From Malurus cyaneus samueli (Eukaryota > Chordata > Aves > Passeriformes > Maluridae), in NCBI GenBank assembly GCA_009741485.1, contig VKON01003822.1, positions 1 through 64,000 of the forward strand: 64,000 nt of DNA, read 5' to 3'. How positions within the stretch are numbered: position 1 is the stretch's first letter; each line of letters starts with the position of its first letter. The notes under the pieces were generated by a model that saw only the letters and a list, made by a program, of their open reading frames with translations, was not told the DNA's origin and did no database searches. The position numbers were made by a program, and so were the translations under genes. Below are positions 35,283 to 47,009 of the stretch, in pieces.

Positions 35283-36395
35283 AGAGAGAGATTAAAAATC
35301 AATTGCGTTAATCGCCTCATCATTCTCCAGTTTATGATGTATAGAATTGCTGACAAAACAAAGCTAATTAAACTAAAATCAGAAGGACAACGAGGGAATG
35401 ACAGAATTTGTTCAGACACTCGTGGCGGTTTGGCAACCAGCCAAAAAGGTGTCCACCAATTATGTTCAACACCTTTCTTACTCTTTCTAGGACATGATGT
35501 ATTTCTTCACATGTGGATGAACGGTTATCAGGGTTTTCTGGCCTGTATTTTTATTTTTTCTAAGATTTGATCAGTCCTGGTGAAGCAACAATTGCTTCAC
35601 CAGGTGAGGTTTCATTCCAATGGGGTAGCGTAATTTGGTTTATCAGCGAATAGTTGGATTGCAGGAGGTGATAAGAAACAACTGGAGCTGAGTAAAAAAA
35701 TCGCATCCTTTGATTTTAGTGAAATACAACACAAAATTGAATGATTTTGGTATCCACACTAAGCTCTCTACGATTATCTTGTCACAGGCAGTTCTAATAC
35801 ATACGCAACCATTGCCTATATATACCACACTGTTTTGGATTATCTTGTAGGAGATTTCAAAGTGACAGATTTTGGTCAGTATCTAAACAAATACTTGAGC
35901 TTCAAGTGTGTTACTTTCACAGACAAAGCCCCTGTTGTTCACGGACAATACAAGCTCAAATTAACTGTTTGCCAATTTTCTTATAATTTGACGGGCCCAT
36001 TGCTTATGTTCAAAAGGATAAAGGACAGTTTTACAATGATTTAGTTCCAAAGATAGAGAATATGAATAGATGAAGCATTACGTATGGTCAGCACGAAGGC
36101 TACCAAATTCACCACGATTGATATTCCTTTTCAAATTCAGTGGCATGGTCCCAAATAATTTTCCGAATCAGTGGGAAAGTAACCTCTTCGCCTTAAGGCT
36201 AAATGCAACTAAGACCAAGAATGTTATCTGTGCAGCATTAAGTGCATGTGGTCTTTTGTTCAGCCTTTTCCCAATCTGGTAGTATGTTGATAGCAGCCAC
36301 TGGTGGGTGCTAAGCACATAGGAACCAATTATTCATTAATACTTCTGAATCAATGCTATTCAAGATCCCATCTTGTTTTCACACCACCGGTTAGT
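35283..36395. mobile_element. Right part of the 2.3-kb insert (copy 2)
   Basis: Collinear with the right half of the copy 3 insert. Contains a perfect 12-bp palindromic hairpin at 35577-35603. A 69-codon open frame at 35835-36044 is not conserved in copy 3. Ends near CACCACCGGTTA, where copy 1-like sequence (TCTTTGTATACTTTTCTAAA) resumes. Confidence 0.5.
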
Positions 36396-36425
36396 CTCTT
36401 TGTATACTTTTCTAAAGTGTTTTCC

Positions 36426-37361
36426 CCACACACACAGGCATCCCAAAATGTCTTGAGACATCAATCTGTCCAGTCTCTGAACACTTCACAAAAACATACT
36501 GCCATAAATTTCAGGAGTCCACCTCTGTAATTTGCATCCAAAAAAAATAATACATCCAGGCATTGCTTGCACACAAAAGGTGCCAGGACAGAAAGCTATT
36601 GCGAGATTACTTCTCCTGGGCAGCCTATCATTGTACCACAAATACTGGGACTAGCTGCTTGCCTTGCCAAAATAAAGGAACTGCGATAATTTTTTAGACC
36701 AGCTTGAAATTTGATACCAGTCTAAAATAATAACATTAAGGGATTACTCCCACAAAAAAAAAAAACCCCAAAAAAAAACAAAAAGAGCCAGACTGAAAAC
36801 TCTGACTGACCTTTACCCCCAGGCAACCTATCATCTGCACCACAGACACCAGGTCTAGGTGCTTTCCTTAGCAAGGAAAGTCTGTTTCCCACTTTCTGGA
36901 GACCACCTCCAAATTTGAAATCCATTACAAAAATTCTATACATGGGGATTGCGCCTCAGAAGAGTGCAAGGACAGAAAACTCTTTGTCACCCTACCTCCT
37001 CTGGCACCCAGTCATCTGCTGCACCAAACCTGGAGTAGTGTTTTCCATCCTAAGGAGGCCATGGTCATCCACTTTCAGAAGTCCAACTCAAAAAATTAAC
37101 AACCTACTCCAAATTATAAGGCATCCAGAGATGGCTCCCACACAAAAGATGCCATGACAGAAAGCTGTCCTGGACCAACCACCCCTGGGCCCTCTATGAT
37201 CGCACGACAAACACTAGGTGTGCTGTGTGGTAGTGCATTCCCCCCTCCTCCTTCCAGGCTGCATGTGCGATCGGAGAAATGCTTGTTAGGCCTTGGCCTT
37301 GAAAACACATCTGGCTCAGCTCTTCCCAAGCATATCAGAAACACTGTCTGCTCCCAAGAAT
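36426..37361 (+). repeat. 187-bp satellite, second block (copy 2)
   Basis: Collinear with 10930-11910, including the A-rich/CCCC run near 36758-36780. Confidence 0.75.
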
Positions 37362-38017
37362 TGCTAAAAAGCTGCTGTTTTCCTTATACCACCTTGGTCA
37401 AACTTCCACTTGCCTGAATGGCATAACATTCCTGTTCCACTCTTCAAACAAAGTCCTGACTCAAACTGTGGCCAAAATGAAACACTTGATATATGGAAAA
37501 GGACTCTATAACCACAAGGGTTATAAAGAGCTATGTTTATACGCTAGCGGACGCACAGGGGATCACTCCTCAGAAATCAATGCGTGCCCCTTGGCAGCAT
37601 ACAGCTTGGTATATATGGGTTACAAGTTACATATGCATCAAGTTGCATACACCTGTACATATTCATGACCTTCCTGCTTTGTATATAATGAGCTGAATAG
37701 TCATGTGCTGCATAGTGCTTCGGAGGTCGTGGCAGGGGTCTCCAGGATGAAGTAAAGGCTCTATACTCTTCTCAAGGGTTAACTTTTGATCTTACTTTTC
37801 GCACGCCTCCTGATCTCTTGCTTCAGTCCAAGTCCTGAGGCCAGTTCTGGCCAGTCTAGGGATCCAGGGGCAGGAGCTAAGTCACAGATGTCCCTCTTAT
37901 CTTTCGGCCCTGCATCCTGCCCATCCTGCTTATCTCGAGTCTTGCCTAACATTTCCCTCTACCTGCCTTAACTCAGCAAAATGTTAAACAAGTGATTGTT
38001 AGAAATCAACTTTAGCA
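37362..38017 (-). mobile_element. Antisense ERVK-like LTR (copy 2)
   Basis: Full-length counterpart of 11911-12596; inverted ends TGCTAAA and TTTAGCA are both kept, and ATACGCTAGCGGACGCAC marks the polyadenylation region. Confidence 0.75.
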
Positions 38018-38159
38018 AGCACTTACTAAAACCCTCAGTTTGGCTGCTGTTGAAACAGACAGCGACACAAAATAACAGAACACAAATACACACAACTACA
38101 ACCCATTTATACAGAGGTACCCCTTTATTCTATTTAGAACAAAGTATACATTTGCAAAA

Positions 38160-39756
38160 TGTCATGGTTTTACTCAGTCCGATTTTGGTGTGGGGATGGG
38201 ACCAAGAAACCACAAAAGATGGCTCCTATGAAGAAGTTCTAGAAACTTTCTCCTTCTTCTCCAAGCAAAAGGAGCCCTACCCCCTGTTTAGAGCCCAACC
38301 ATCATGGCTCTGAGGTGATGGACAGCTGCCACACAGGCCTGGCCAATTGCACAGTTGTTACACCTCTGTGATGACGTATTGTCCTGTACTTAAGAAGAAT
38401 TCAAACAAGATAGGGGCGCCGCCATGTAACTTTAAGGTTGAGTGTAGTTTTAAGCATCATGCACGGAGAAAAACAAGCAGGAGGGTGAGGAGATGTAAGA
38501 AAAAAAATGGAGACCCAAGATCACAGTAAAGAGAAGATGGATATTTGCTGCTGTTGCTGTGGTTCTCTAGCATGGAGAACATAACTTGTTCTCAAAAGGA
38601 CTATCAATCAATGAGAGACCTGTAATAGAAAAGGACAGCGACCTTGCTCTGAGAAAAAACCCTGGCCTTTGAGGACTGGATTGAACTGATTAGAAGCCAA
38701 AAAAATGAGAAGAGGCTTGGCCCCCCCAATGTTGAAGCGAGTTGATGCTAAGAAGAAATTGTGTCTGCGGAGGAGAGGTCCCCCCGCTCAAGCAGTGAAG
38801 CTGTGTTCTGCCAGAAGATTGTGATGTGGTCTCACACCGCTGAAACAACGCAGTTTGGCCTTGAAGACATTCTTTTGTGTAAGCCTGCTAAAGCTGTCTA
38901 CACGATAAGGACAGGTACAATACTCTGAATTGCCTGATCTCAGTAAACTAAAAGCTTGCTTCGGAGCCGAAAAGTTACAAAGACTCTTAATTCACTTAAC
39001 GACTGATAAGTAGCTTGTGAGCTAACCGCAAAAGTGTCATTTCTAAAGTAGCCTATAAGGAGCTCAGTTTTGTAATATGTATGGTGATTACCGTTAGCAA
39101 ACATGGCATAAAAGCCGTGGTTGCTGAAAGAAAAACGAGTGTGCTAATCATCTCTCTGGTGGTCTTGTGCATTTTCCCGCTGCCGACAAATGGTCAGCTC
39201 GACACCTTTGTTCTCCTACGAGGTAAAGAAAAATACCCGTCGCCATCAGCAGTTATCACTGACTGTTTCTTGGAGAGAACTTCACAGCTTGAGCTGTAAG
39301 GACTCTTCTCCTATGATCGGACAATAACTGTAATGAGTAGTTTGGATCTATGTTAGACTTATTCTTCCCTGTTGTGGCGGGAAAAACATGGGGGTAGAGA
39401 GGGAGGACCTGGGAAAGAGACGGGTCCCGGAAAGGAACAGTGTCTTAAAAATGTCCGTATTTTCTCTCTCCTTGTAAATTTTCCCTATCTTGTTCCCCCC
39501 CAGTGCGGTAGTATTCTAGTAGTTTGTAGCAATAAATCATTTTGCAAACTTTAATGCAACTTAAGTTATTCAGCCTGTCTGACCATTCTCTGGAGCACAT
39601 ATGTATCTTTCTCTCAATTATGTTATGTTATCTGAAAGCCATAAATTTTCATGATAATTGGGCTTTTGCTCTCCCTTCTTCCTCTCTGGTGGGGGAAAGG
39701 AGAGAACGTCGTGGGTGCAGTGCTTTTTGGCTTTCAGCACAGTCTAAACCATGACA
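38160..39756 (+). mobile_element. ERVL-like 5' LTR (copy 2)
   Basis: Counterpart of 12743-14384 with TGTCATGG start and CCATGACA end, directly followed by the best-preserved primer-binding site. Confidence 0.8.
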
Positions 39757-39760
39757 TTTT

Positions 39761-39778
39761 TGGTGCCGTGACTCGGAT
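39761..39778 (+). promoter_or_regulatory. Retroviral primer-binding site, exact tRNA-His match
   Basis: TGGTGCCGTGACTCGGAT is the exact reverse complement of the last 18 nt of a standard vertebrate tRNA-His (ending ...CACGGCACCA). It starts 4 bases past the LTR end. The tRNA sequence is recalled, not searched. Confidence 0.88.
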
Positions 39779-40674
39779 TGGGAAAAAATCAGGTTTAAAC
39801 CCATGACACAAACATACATTGACTAGTGAGGCAGCTCTTTAGCTACTCATCAGTATATGATTGGTGAGTTTGCGGAGGCTGCAGTGTCATTAATGTTTTG
39901 AGTCTTTGGCCATCTGTGTTATCGGTTCAACGTTCCATTCTCTTTTTCCCAGATGCAGCCAAGGTTGTGGTGTTTTGTGGCAGCATCCTCCTTCATGCAG
40001 GCTGTTTACACTCCCTTCTGTTTCCCAGGTCTCAGTCATACACTATTATTAGCTGGGTCTCTGAACCTGCAGGGGCACAATGCCGGCTTTCGGCCTCCAC
40101 ATCAGTTCCCCTGTAACTTTCAGTCCCCTGTATCACACTATTGTGACCAAAGCCCACTCTCATGCGATCCTATAAACAGCAGTCCAAAATGAGACCCTTT
40201 GAGCTCTCCTGGACTACAGGGGGCCTGCAACCAGCATCTCCCTCTGAGTGGGATGCCTCTCAGAGCTAGCAAACCCTCTGGTTTGTTATACTCAGAGAAT
40301 CACTGAAACACTATATATTCCGGGCCAATGTCCTCACTCCTCAAGGCCCAATCCTTCACCTGTCAAGAGATGCAAAAGCATCTGAAGTGAGCAATTTCAC
40401 AGACCTCTGAGGGGAATTTTTCACAGGTACCTTGCTTGCACTGACTGTGTCTGGGTGTATGCCCCTGTGCATATGCTATAGCAAATCTGAGAGAAATACT
40501 GCTTTTTTAGATGTTTAAGTACCTTGGATATCTAAGGAAGTTAGGCCTGTAAGTAAGGTTAAGTTATAGTAATAAACTAACTTAAATGCTACTAAGTGTT
40601 GTTCTTTCTCTAAGTTGTTAAACATAACTAACAAGCTAAGCTAAGTGTTATTAAGTGTCCTTCTGTTAAGTTGC
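39779..40674 (+). mobile_element. ERV leader (copy 2)
   Basis: No coding domain recognised. It continues past the nested LTR at about 41960-42430, giving about 1.4 kb of internal sequence before satellite resumes, so the provirus is truncated and has no visible gag-pol-env. Confidence 0.6.
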
Positions 40675-41959
40675 TGTTGTGGGTTGACCCTGGCTACATG
40701 CCAGGTGCCCACTAAGTCTCTCTATCACTCCCTTTCCCTCTGGGACAGGGGAGAGAGTAAGATGGCAAACAGCCAGCAGGGTGAGAAAAAGTAGTTTTAT
40801 TACAGCAAAGATACAAAAATAAGCAAAGACTTGCGCACGCAAAAAGAAAAGAAAAGAAATAAATCAATACTTCTATACTTCCCATTAGCGCGTGTTCGGG
40901 CACTTCCGGAAGCAGGGCTCAGCAGTGTAGTGGTTGCTTCGGAAGGCAAAATTGAAAACTCATGAATGCCCCTCCTTCCTCCTCTCTCTCCTCATTATAT
41001 ATCTGAGCTGACGTCATATGGTATGGAATATCCCTTGGTCATTTGGGTCAGCTGGCCTGTGTCCCCTCCCACCTTTTACCCCCAGTCTTAGGGAAGAGGA
41101 ATGTCAGAGGACAGTGCTGCTTGGCAATAGCCAAAACACTGGTCTGTTATCAGCTCCCGTCCAGCCACTCATGCAAAGCACAGCACTGGAAGGGCTTGAG
41201 CTTTACCTCACTCAGACCCAATACAGTTGCTAAGTTTGATGTTGAAGTTTGTCACCATTTGAAAGACAGGTATTTGCTAATGAAGGCAGGGACCCCCTTG
41301 GAGTGGTGGCTATGACCCCCTTCCCTCCGAATTATTACAGCTTTGAAAAAAATCACGGGCTTTCAGGCAGGAATAGGGGTAAAAAGGAATAACAGTTTTT
41401 ACTAATGTATATAACAAGATGAAACAAGTAGCAATAACAATGCAACAACAGCGCAGTCCAAACCTAGTGACAGCCTTATGGAAACAGTCTCCTTCTTGGC
41501 AAGATTACAGTTTGGTTGGCAGCGGCGCCGCTGGCCCCCCGGCTGAGCAGGGAGGGCACGATGGCTCCTCAGAGATGCAGGGGACGTGGTGGTGCAAATC
41601 CCGGCTGGCTCAGATCTCCCGCGGCTGGGATAATCATACAAGATGGCAGAGGTGGATGAAGAAAAGTTTCTCTGCAAAACTCACAGCGGAAAACCGCCGG
41701 TGCTCTTCTGGGCAGGAAGAAATCCAGGACAGCAAAAGAGACGAGCAGGAATCCCGCGGATGCGAGACGGGAATGGAGCAGAGTTCACCCTCCTGAAGCT
41801 GGAGTCCTAGCAAACCACCCCCGAGCAAAAGCACGGGGCGCCAGCAGGAAAAAAAACCCCTCTCTCCCCCAAACCGCGAGAAAAAAAAACAAAAACAAAT
41901 GGGGGAAGGAAAAAAAAATTTCAAAGTGAACAAAAAGAGAGGAATTTAAACCCACAACA
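40675..41959 (-). mobile_element. Antisense long LTR nested in ERV leader (copy 2)
   Basis: 1285 bp with inverted ends TGTTGTGGGTT and AACCCACAACA. On the minus strand: TATA-like TATATAATGAGGAG and a polyadenylation-type TAATAAAACTACTT before the terminal GGGTCAACCCACAACA. The words CATATGACGTCAGCTC and CAACCCACAACA are typical of abundant passerine ERV LTRs. AAGTT occurs on both sides (two bases away on the left), a possible target duplication. Copy 3 version: 61711-63027. Confidence 0.75.
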
Positions 41960-42439
41960 AAGTTATAGTTCCAAGTTAGGTTAAATGCTGTTAAGTGCTA
42001 TTCCTCTGTTAGATTGTTAAGGTTCAGCTATAAATTAAGTGACACATTAAGTTACGTATAAGTTCAGTGTTTTTCCTATGTGAAATAGTTAGGCTTAAGA
42101 TATAAGTTAAGCTAAAGTACTTTTGAGTTTTAAGATTTTAGGCCATATTCCATTTTATCCTTGCCCTCACTGTCTTTTCACACACACATACCTAAACACC
42201 TCCCCCCTCTCCCCCAGATAGTTCTCAGTTAATTTCTTTTTTGATTGCTGGATTTTGTTTGGTTTTGTTGTCACTTGTTTTTCCTTGTTGTCCCTTAACT
42301 GTCCTGTAAGTAGTAGAGTGAATCTTGTCAACAAATTTGTCGTGCTTTGTCACTCGATATTAAATCTGACTTTTGCTCATACCGTTGCCAGTGATTTTTT
42401 AAGTCATCTCAAACACTCTTTTTTCATAACAGGTTCCTT
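41960..42439 (+). mobile_element. Remainder of ERV internal region after the nested LTR
   Basis: Resembles the sequence left of the nested LTR (AAGTTAGG-TTAAATGCT-TTAAGTG words). Ends in a T-rich stretch and then satellite. No frame. Confidence 0.45.
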
Positions 42440-42605
42440 GGCTTCCACAAGACATATATTGTTATCATCTTGGAGGAGCCCAATTCCAAACTTTGGATAC
42501 CAACTGCAAAACTGAATACATCAAGGGATTTCTCCCGCACTAAAGGTGCTGTGATTAACACATATTATAGTGTTGGCTTTCACAGATATTAGGATAGACA
42601 CTGTG
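42440..42605 (+). repeat. 187-bp satellite fragment left of a solo LTR
   Basis: Holds the block CCAATTCCAAACTTTGGATACC and CATCAAGGGATTTCTCCCGC followed by ACTAAAGGTGC, as in other units. Confidence 0.6.
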
Positions 42606-43576
42606 TGTTGTGGTTTATAATATAATGTTGCCCTTTTGTAGAAGTAGCTTAGTTATGCAGACATAGTTGTGAATCACTAATTTTTGGTGGTTTTTTTGTA
42701 ATTTAGACATAGTTGTAATATAGCTGATGTTGTTGTTTTAGAGCACTTGTGGTTAACTTGCAATAACTGAAATATTATAGTTTGTGACTTAAAAATTTCC
42801 ATGAAGGACTCTTTGCATATTATAGCAAAACTATACAAAAGCTGCAGAGAGGGCCACCAAGTCCTTGAATGGGGCCCTGGTTGCACTGCTCATTGATCAG
42901 AGATAAGATCAGTAACAACTCAGAGCCGGAGAGGGTACATTCACAGAGAGATCACACTTAGCACCTTCAGGGTGGAGACCATACCCTCAGGGCTGTCAGC
43001 TGCCAGACCAGCACAGACCCTGACACCAAAGGGTGAGGAGAAGAGAGGCTTGGGTTGTATAATGGAAAAGCCTCTGCTCGGAGGCAGTGAAACACCCGTC
43101 CTCTGCTGGCAAAGGACTCAGCGAAGCCCCAACACGGACAAGATATCACATGGACAGTCCAGGGGGTGCCATGGCCTATTAAAGACCCTTCTACAGACAC
43201 TTTGACTCTCAGCAACTGTCATCTGCAAAAACTATAGAATAAAGCCCAAGCTGGAGATTATAACAAAAATGGACAAAACCACAGCTAAGAAATACACATG
43301 CTCTGAAAAGGTGGGACCAAGGAGGACCCATGCTAAACAGATCCTGGAACATACATACTATTTTGGGGGAAAGTTTGAATATGCATAAATGCCTATGAAT
43401 TGGCATTAAGCTGATGCAATACGAAAAGTATTTAGGATGTCTCCATCAATGGCAGGTGTGCTTTTTGGCTGAGAGCCAAGCAACCAGCGCTGTATCTTTG
43501 CTTTATTGTCTTTGTCCCCTATAGTACTTTATTAAACTTTTAAATTTTAACAGGTGAGTGAACCTTGTTTTTCACA
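42606..43576 (+). mobile_element. Probable solo LTR inside satellite
   Basis: About 970 bp, TGTTGTGGTTTATAATATAATG to CCTTGTTTTTCACA. A polyadenylation region GTACTTTATTAAACTTTT lies near 43526. Satellite lies on both sides, supporting insertion into a unit. Ends are inferred; no target duplication confirmed. The left 350 bp recurs at the end of the window in copy 3 (63610-64000). Confidence 0.6.
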
Positions 43577-44160
43577 GTGCCATTTCCAAACCAAATGTTC
43601 TAGAAAGGAAAGCTCTTGTTGGCTTTACCTCCCCTTTCCAGCCTATAATCTGAACCACAAAGTGTGGGGTTAGGTGCTTTCCTTTCCTAGGAAAGGCACT
43701 ATCATCCTCTTTTAGAAGCCTACCTCCAACCTTTGAATACCAGCTCCCTAACTGTATACATCCAGGGATTGCTCCCACACAATAGGTGCCATGACAGAAA
43801 GCTGGCCTTTACCTCCCCTGGACATCCTATCATCTGCTCCACCAACACTGGGGATAGCTGATTTCCTTCCCTAGAAAATACACAGCCAACCACTTTCAGG
43901 AGACCCCATCACAAATTTGGATAAGACACTTTCAAAACTGAATATGTTTGGGAATTGCTCCCACATAAAAGGTGCCAAGACAGAAAGCTGAGTCTGGTCC
44001 ATACCTACCCTGAGCAGGGCTGAAAGCTTTTGCTGGCCTTTCACTCCCCTGGGCAGCCTCTCATCTGCTCCTGAAAGAGTGGGGCTACTTGTTTTCATTC
44101 CTATAAAAAAGCATTTTCATTCTTTTTCAGGAGCCCTCCACCAAAAGTAGACAGTACCTT
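43577..44160 (+). repeat. 187-bp satellite, forward orientation
   Basis: Landmark GCTTTACCTCCCC at about 43622 and 43807 (185 bp apart) and TTTCACTCCCCTGGGCAGCC near 44040. The same orientation as 10930-11910. Confidence 0.75.
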
Positions 44161-45543
44161 TCCCTGGAAAATGAAACACCTAGTCCTACTGTTGGTGCTG
44201 CAGATGATCATTTGCCCAGCTGAGGTAAAGGCCAGGAAAACCAACTTGTCCCAGATACTTCTGTGTGAGAACAATCCTTGGAAAAATTCAATACTGGAGA
44301 TCCAAATTTGAGTTGGTGGGCTCCTGAAAGACTGTGACAGTGCTTTCCCATAGGAAGGAAAACACCTAGACACAGGTGCAGATGAGAGGCTGCCCAGGGG
44401 AGCAAAAGGCCAGAAGCAGCTTTCTGTCCTGGCACATTTTGTGTGAGAGCAATACCCCAATGTTTACAATTATTGAGTTGGTATCCAGATTTCGGAAGTG
44501 GACTTCTGAAAGGGCATGGCAGTGCTATTCCTTAGGAATGAAAGCATGTAGTCCTAGTATTGGTCCTGCAAATGATAGGGTGCCCAGGGGATGTAAGGGA
44601 TAGCCACAGGTTTCTGTTCTTGTAGCTTTTGTCTGGGAGCAACCTTTGGATGTATTCAATTTTGGAGGTCATACCCAAATTTCAGAGGTGGCCTTTTAAA
44701 TTTTTAGCAGTACATTTATTTTGAACAAGCTAAGCAGCTATCTCCTCTTGGTGTGCAGATGATAGACTGGTTAGGAAAAGTAAACCCCAGCAACACCTTT
44801 GTGTTCTGTCATCTTTTGTGTGGGAGCAATTCCTGTGTATCTTCTGGTTTTGAGTTGGGGACTGCATTTCTCTTGAGGTGGAGTGATAGTACTTCTCTTT
44901 GGCAAGGAAAACAATTTTGGATCCACACATTGGGTGGTTCAGGGAGTGTCTTGGTTCATTTAATTGCTTTTGCTATTAGACAGTGTAATTGAATGGTGGT
45001 GTTGAACTATTACAGTGGGAATAAAAAAGCCAAGCTGTTGAGCTTTTTGTTCTGGTACCTTTAGTGTCTGAGCAGTGAGTGGTGGGATTCAGTTTCGGAC
45101 CCTGACTTTGTGAGACTGAAGGAATACAATGTTTTATAGAGCTGAGAAAAAAAGTGCAGAGTACAAGGGTATGTGGTGCAGTTCAAGGGGTGCAGTTAAG
45201 GGTGGAGCTAGCAACGGCTTTCTCAGATGGCACTTTTTTGAGCTATATTTTTGCCAGATATTTTCTATTTTGTAGCTGGGCTTGGCAAGAGTGAAAGAAT
45301 TTAATAGTACATATAACTGGGAAGATGGTTTTGCTGCCACTTGACTGTGAGGCAAATAAAGGTTTGCAAATGGAAGGGGAAGGTCAGTGAAAACTTTCTG
45401 TTCTGACAGTTTTTATGAGTGTAATGACAAGATGTTTTCAACTTTGGATCTGCACTTTGGGTGGTTTAGAGATAGTCATGGTACATTTACTTTTATTCCT
45501 AGTCCACACCACCATTGTGAGGTGTTCACGAATGGTGACAGAA
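44161..45543 (-). repeat. 187-bp satellite, reverse orientation
   Basis: From about 44161 the landmark appears as its reverse complement: GCAGATGA-GGCTGCCCAGGGG-GTAAAGG at about 44205, 44385, 44572 and 44756 (180-187 bp apart). Later units (44990-45540) are more diverged but keep the TGTGTGGGAGCA-like and GCAAGAGTGAAAGAATTT-like blocks. Confidence 0.75.
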
Positions 45544-47009
45544 TGTGTTGGTTTCGCTTGGCCCAGTTTTTGGTAGTGGAGGGTCCACAAAGATGGCTCC
45601 TGTGAGAAGCTGCTGGAAGCTTCCACCATGTCCAGCAGAGCCAATCTCTGATGGCTCTGAAGATGATGGACATGCTGCTGACCAAACCTGTGCCGTGGCC
45701 TTGGCCATTTTTAGAGCTATGTGTGGGGGTTGGGCTGGAAAACAGCCTGGACTCAGACATGGTCAAAACAGCGCAGACTCAAGCTGGGCTGACGCAACCA
45801 GCCATGGGATTGGATAAATGAAAGCATCCACCAATGAAAGACTAGAACATGCTACATGGACATTGGAGAATATTCTGGTTATGTAATCTGTCTAGGGCTT
45901 CATTGATTGGTGTGTTCTCAAAACCCGGGAAGATAAGAAAATGCATTAAAAAGCATGCTGGTAGCAGTCAGGGTTAGAAAGAGCTGAATATCACTACAGA
46001 AAAAGAGCTGATTTCACTATAGCAAAAAGAGCTGGAAGAGAAGACTAATAAAGAAGCACCTGGACCTGCCTGCCTCGTGTGTCTTTCCTGCTCCGGGGAT
46101 GTGTGGGTGCGACGGGGCATTCAACAAACCTGGACCAATTAGAGAGGTTGGTTATGCCTCTGTGATGACATATTTAAGAAGAAAATCAAAACAAAAGGTG
46201 CACATAGTTTTTTCCTAGCCAGAGGAGGAGGTGAGAACATGTGAGGGAAACAACATGGAGAAACCAAGGTCAGTGGAGAAGGTGAAGGAGCAGGTGCTCC
46301 AGGTGCCAGAAGCTGAAATTCGCGCTGTGAAGACCATGGTGGGCAGGCTGTCCCCTGCAGTCCATGGGGTCCACGGGGGATGCAGATCCACCTGCAGCCT
46401 GTGGGGCCCCGCCAGAGGGGGATGCTAGAGGAGCTGTGATCCAATGGAGTGGAGAGAGAGGTGTCCAAGGAGCCTGTCTTTGGAGGACTGCGGACAAGTG
46501 ACCCATGCCGCAGCAGTTTTGGGAGGACTGTCTGCCTGTGGGAGGAGACTCACGTTGCAGCGGTTTTGGGATAACTGCTGCTCGTAAGATGGACCCACAC
46601 TGGAGGAGTTCGCGGAGAACTGTCTCACATGGGAGGGACCTCATGGCACAACAGGGGAAGGACTTGTCTCCCTGAGTAGTGGAAGAAGATCCCAGGAACG
46701 AACTGACCAAAACCCCCATCCCCTGTCCCCCTGCGCTGTTGGTGGGGAGGAAGGGAGGGGTTGGGGGAAGAAAGGGTGTCTTTAAGGGTTTATTTTACTC
46801 TTATTATCTTCCTCTGTCTCTGTTAGTAATAAATTTCAGTTTGTAACATTTAGAGCCTGTTTTGGTGGTGTTTCCTTATCTTGACTCATGAGACCTTCAT
46901 AAGGTTGGTGTTTTTTCCCCCTCTCCTCATGCCTCTGTTGTGGCAGAGGAGAGTGAAGTGAGCAGCTTTCGTGGGTGCCTGGTGTTTGGCTTGCGTACAA
47001 ACCACAACA
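45544..47009 (+). mobile_element. Older ERVL-type LTR, interrupted by a nested LTR
   Basis: Starts TGTGTTGGTTTCGCTTGGCCC and ends GCGTACAAACCACAACA; terminal 11-mers are inverted repeats. Without the nested element it is about 1.03 kb. It follows the ERVL-like LTR of 12743 block by block (AAAGATGGCTCCT, GGTTGGTTATGCCTCTGTGATGAC) and has the GTTAGTAATAAATTTCAG polyadenylation region typical of avian ERVL LTRs. It lies in reverse-oriented satellite. No target duplication found. Confidence 0.75.
45691..46126 (+). mobile_element. ERVK-type LTR nested inside the older LTR, 6-bp target duplication
   Basis: 436 bp from TGCCGTGGCC to GGGGCATTCAACA, flanked by AACCTG on both sides (45685-45690 and 46127-46132). 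Removing it joins CCAAACCTG to GACCAATT, which matches the uninterrupted GGCCTGGGCCAATTGC of the related LTR at 12743. Contains GACTAATAAAG as polyadenylation signal. A 6-bp duplication fits class II (ERVK) integration. Confidence 0.85.

Noticed and set aside
35111..35570. Open frames on both strands of 100-146 codons
   Set aside because: They run through 25 N, so the frame has no meaning; the area is antisense LTR plus insert.
35835..36044. Translation GDFKVTDFG resembling a protein-kinase DFG motif
   Set aside because: The open frame is only 69 codons, has no HRD or APE motif, and the copy 3 counterpart has a stop in the same place. Treated as chance.
46231..46719. Possible coding sequence (65 and 149 codons on opposite strands)
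   Set aside because: The whole stretch is the GC-rich middle of an avian ERVL-type LTR.
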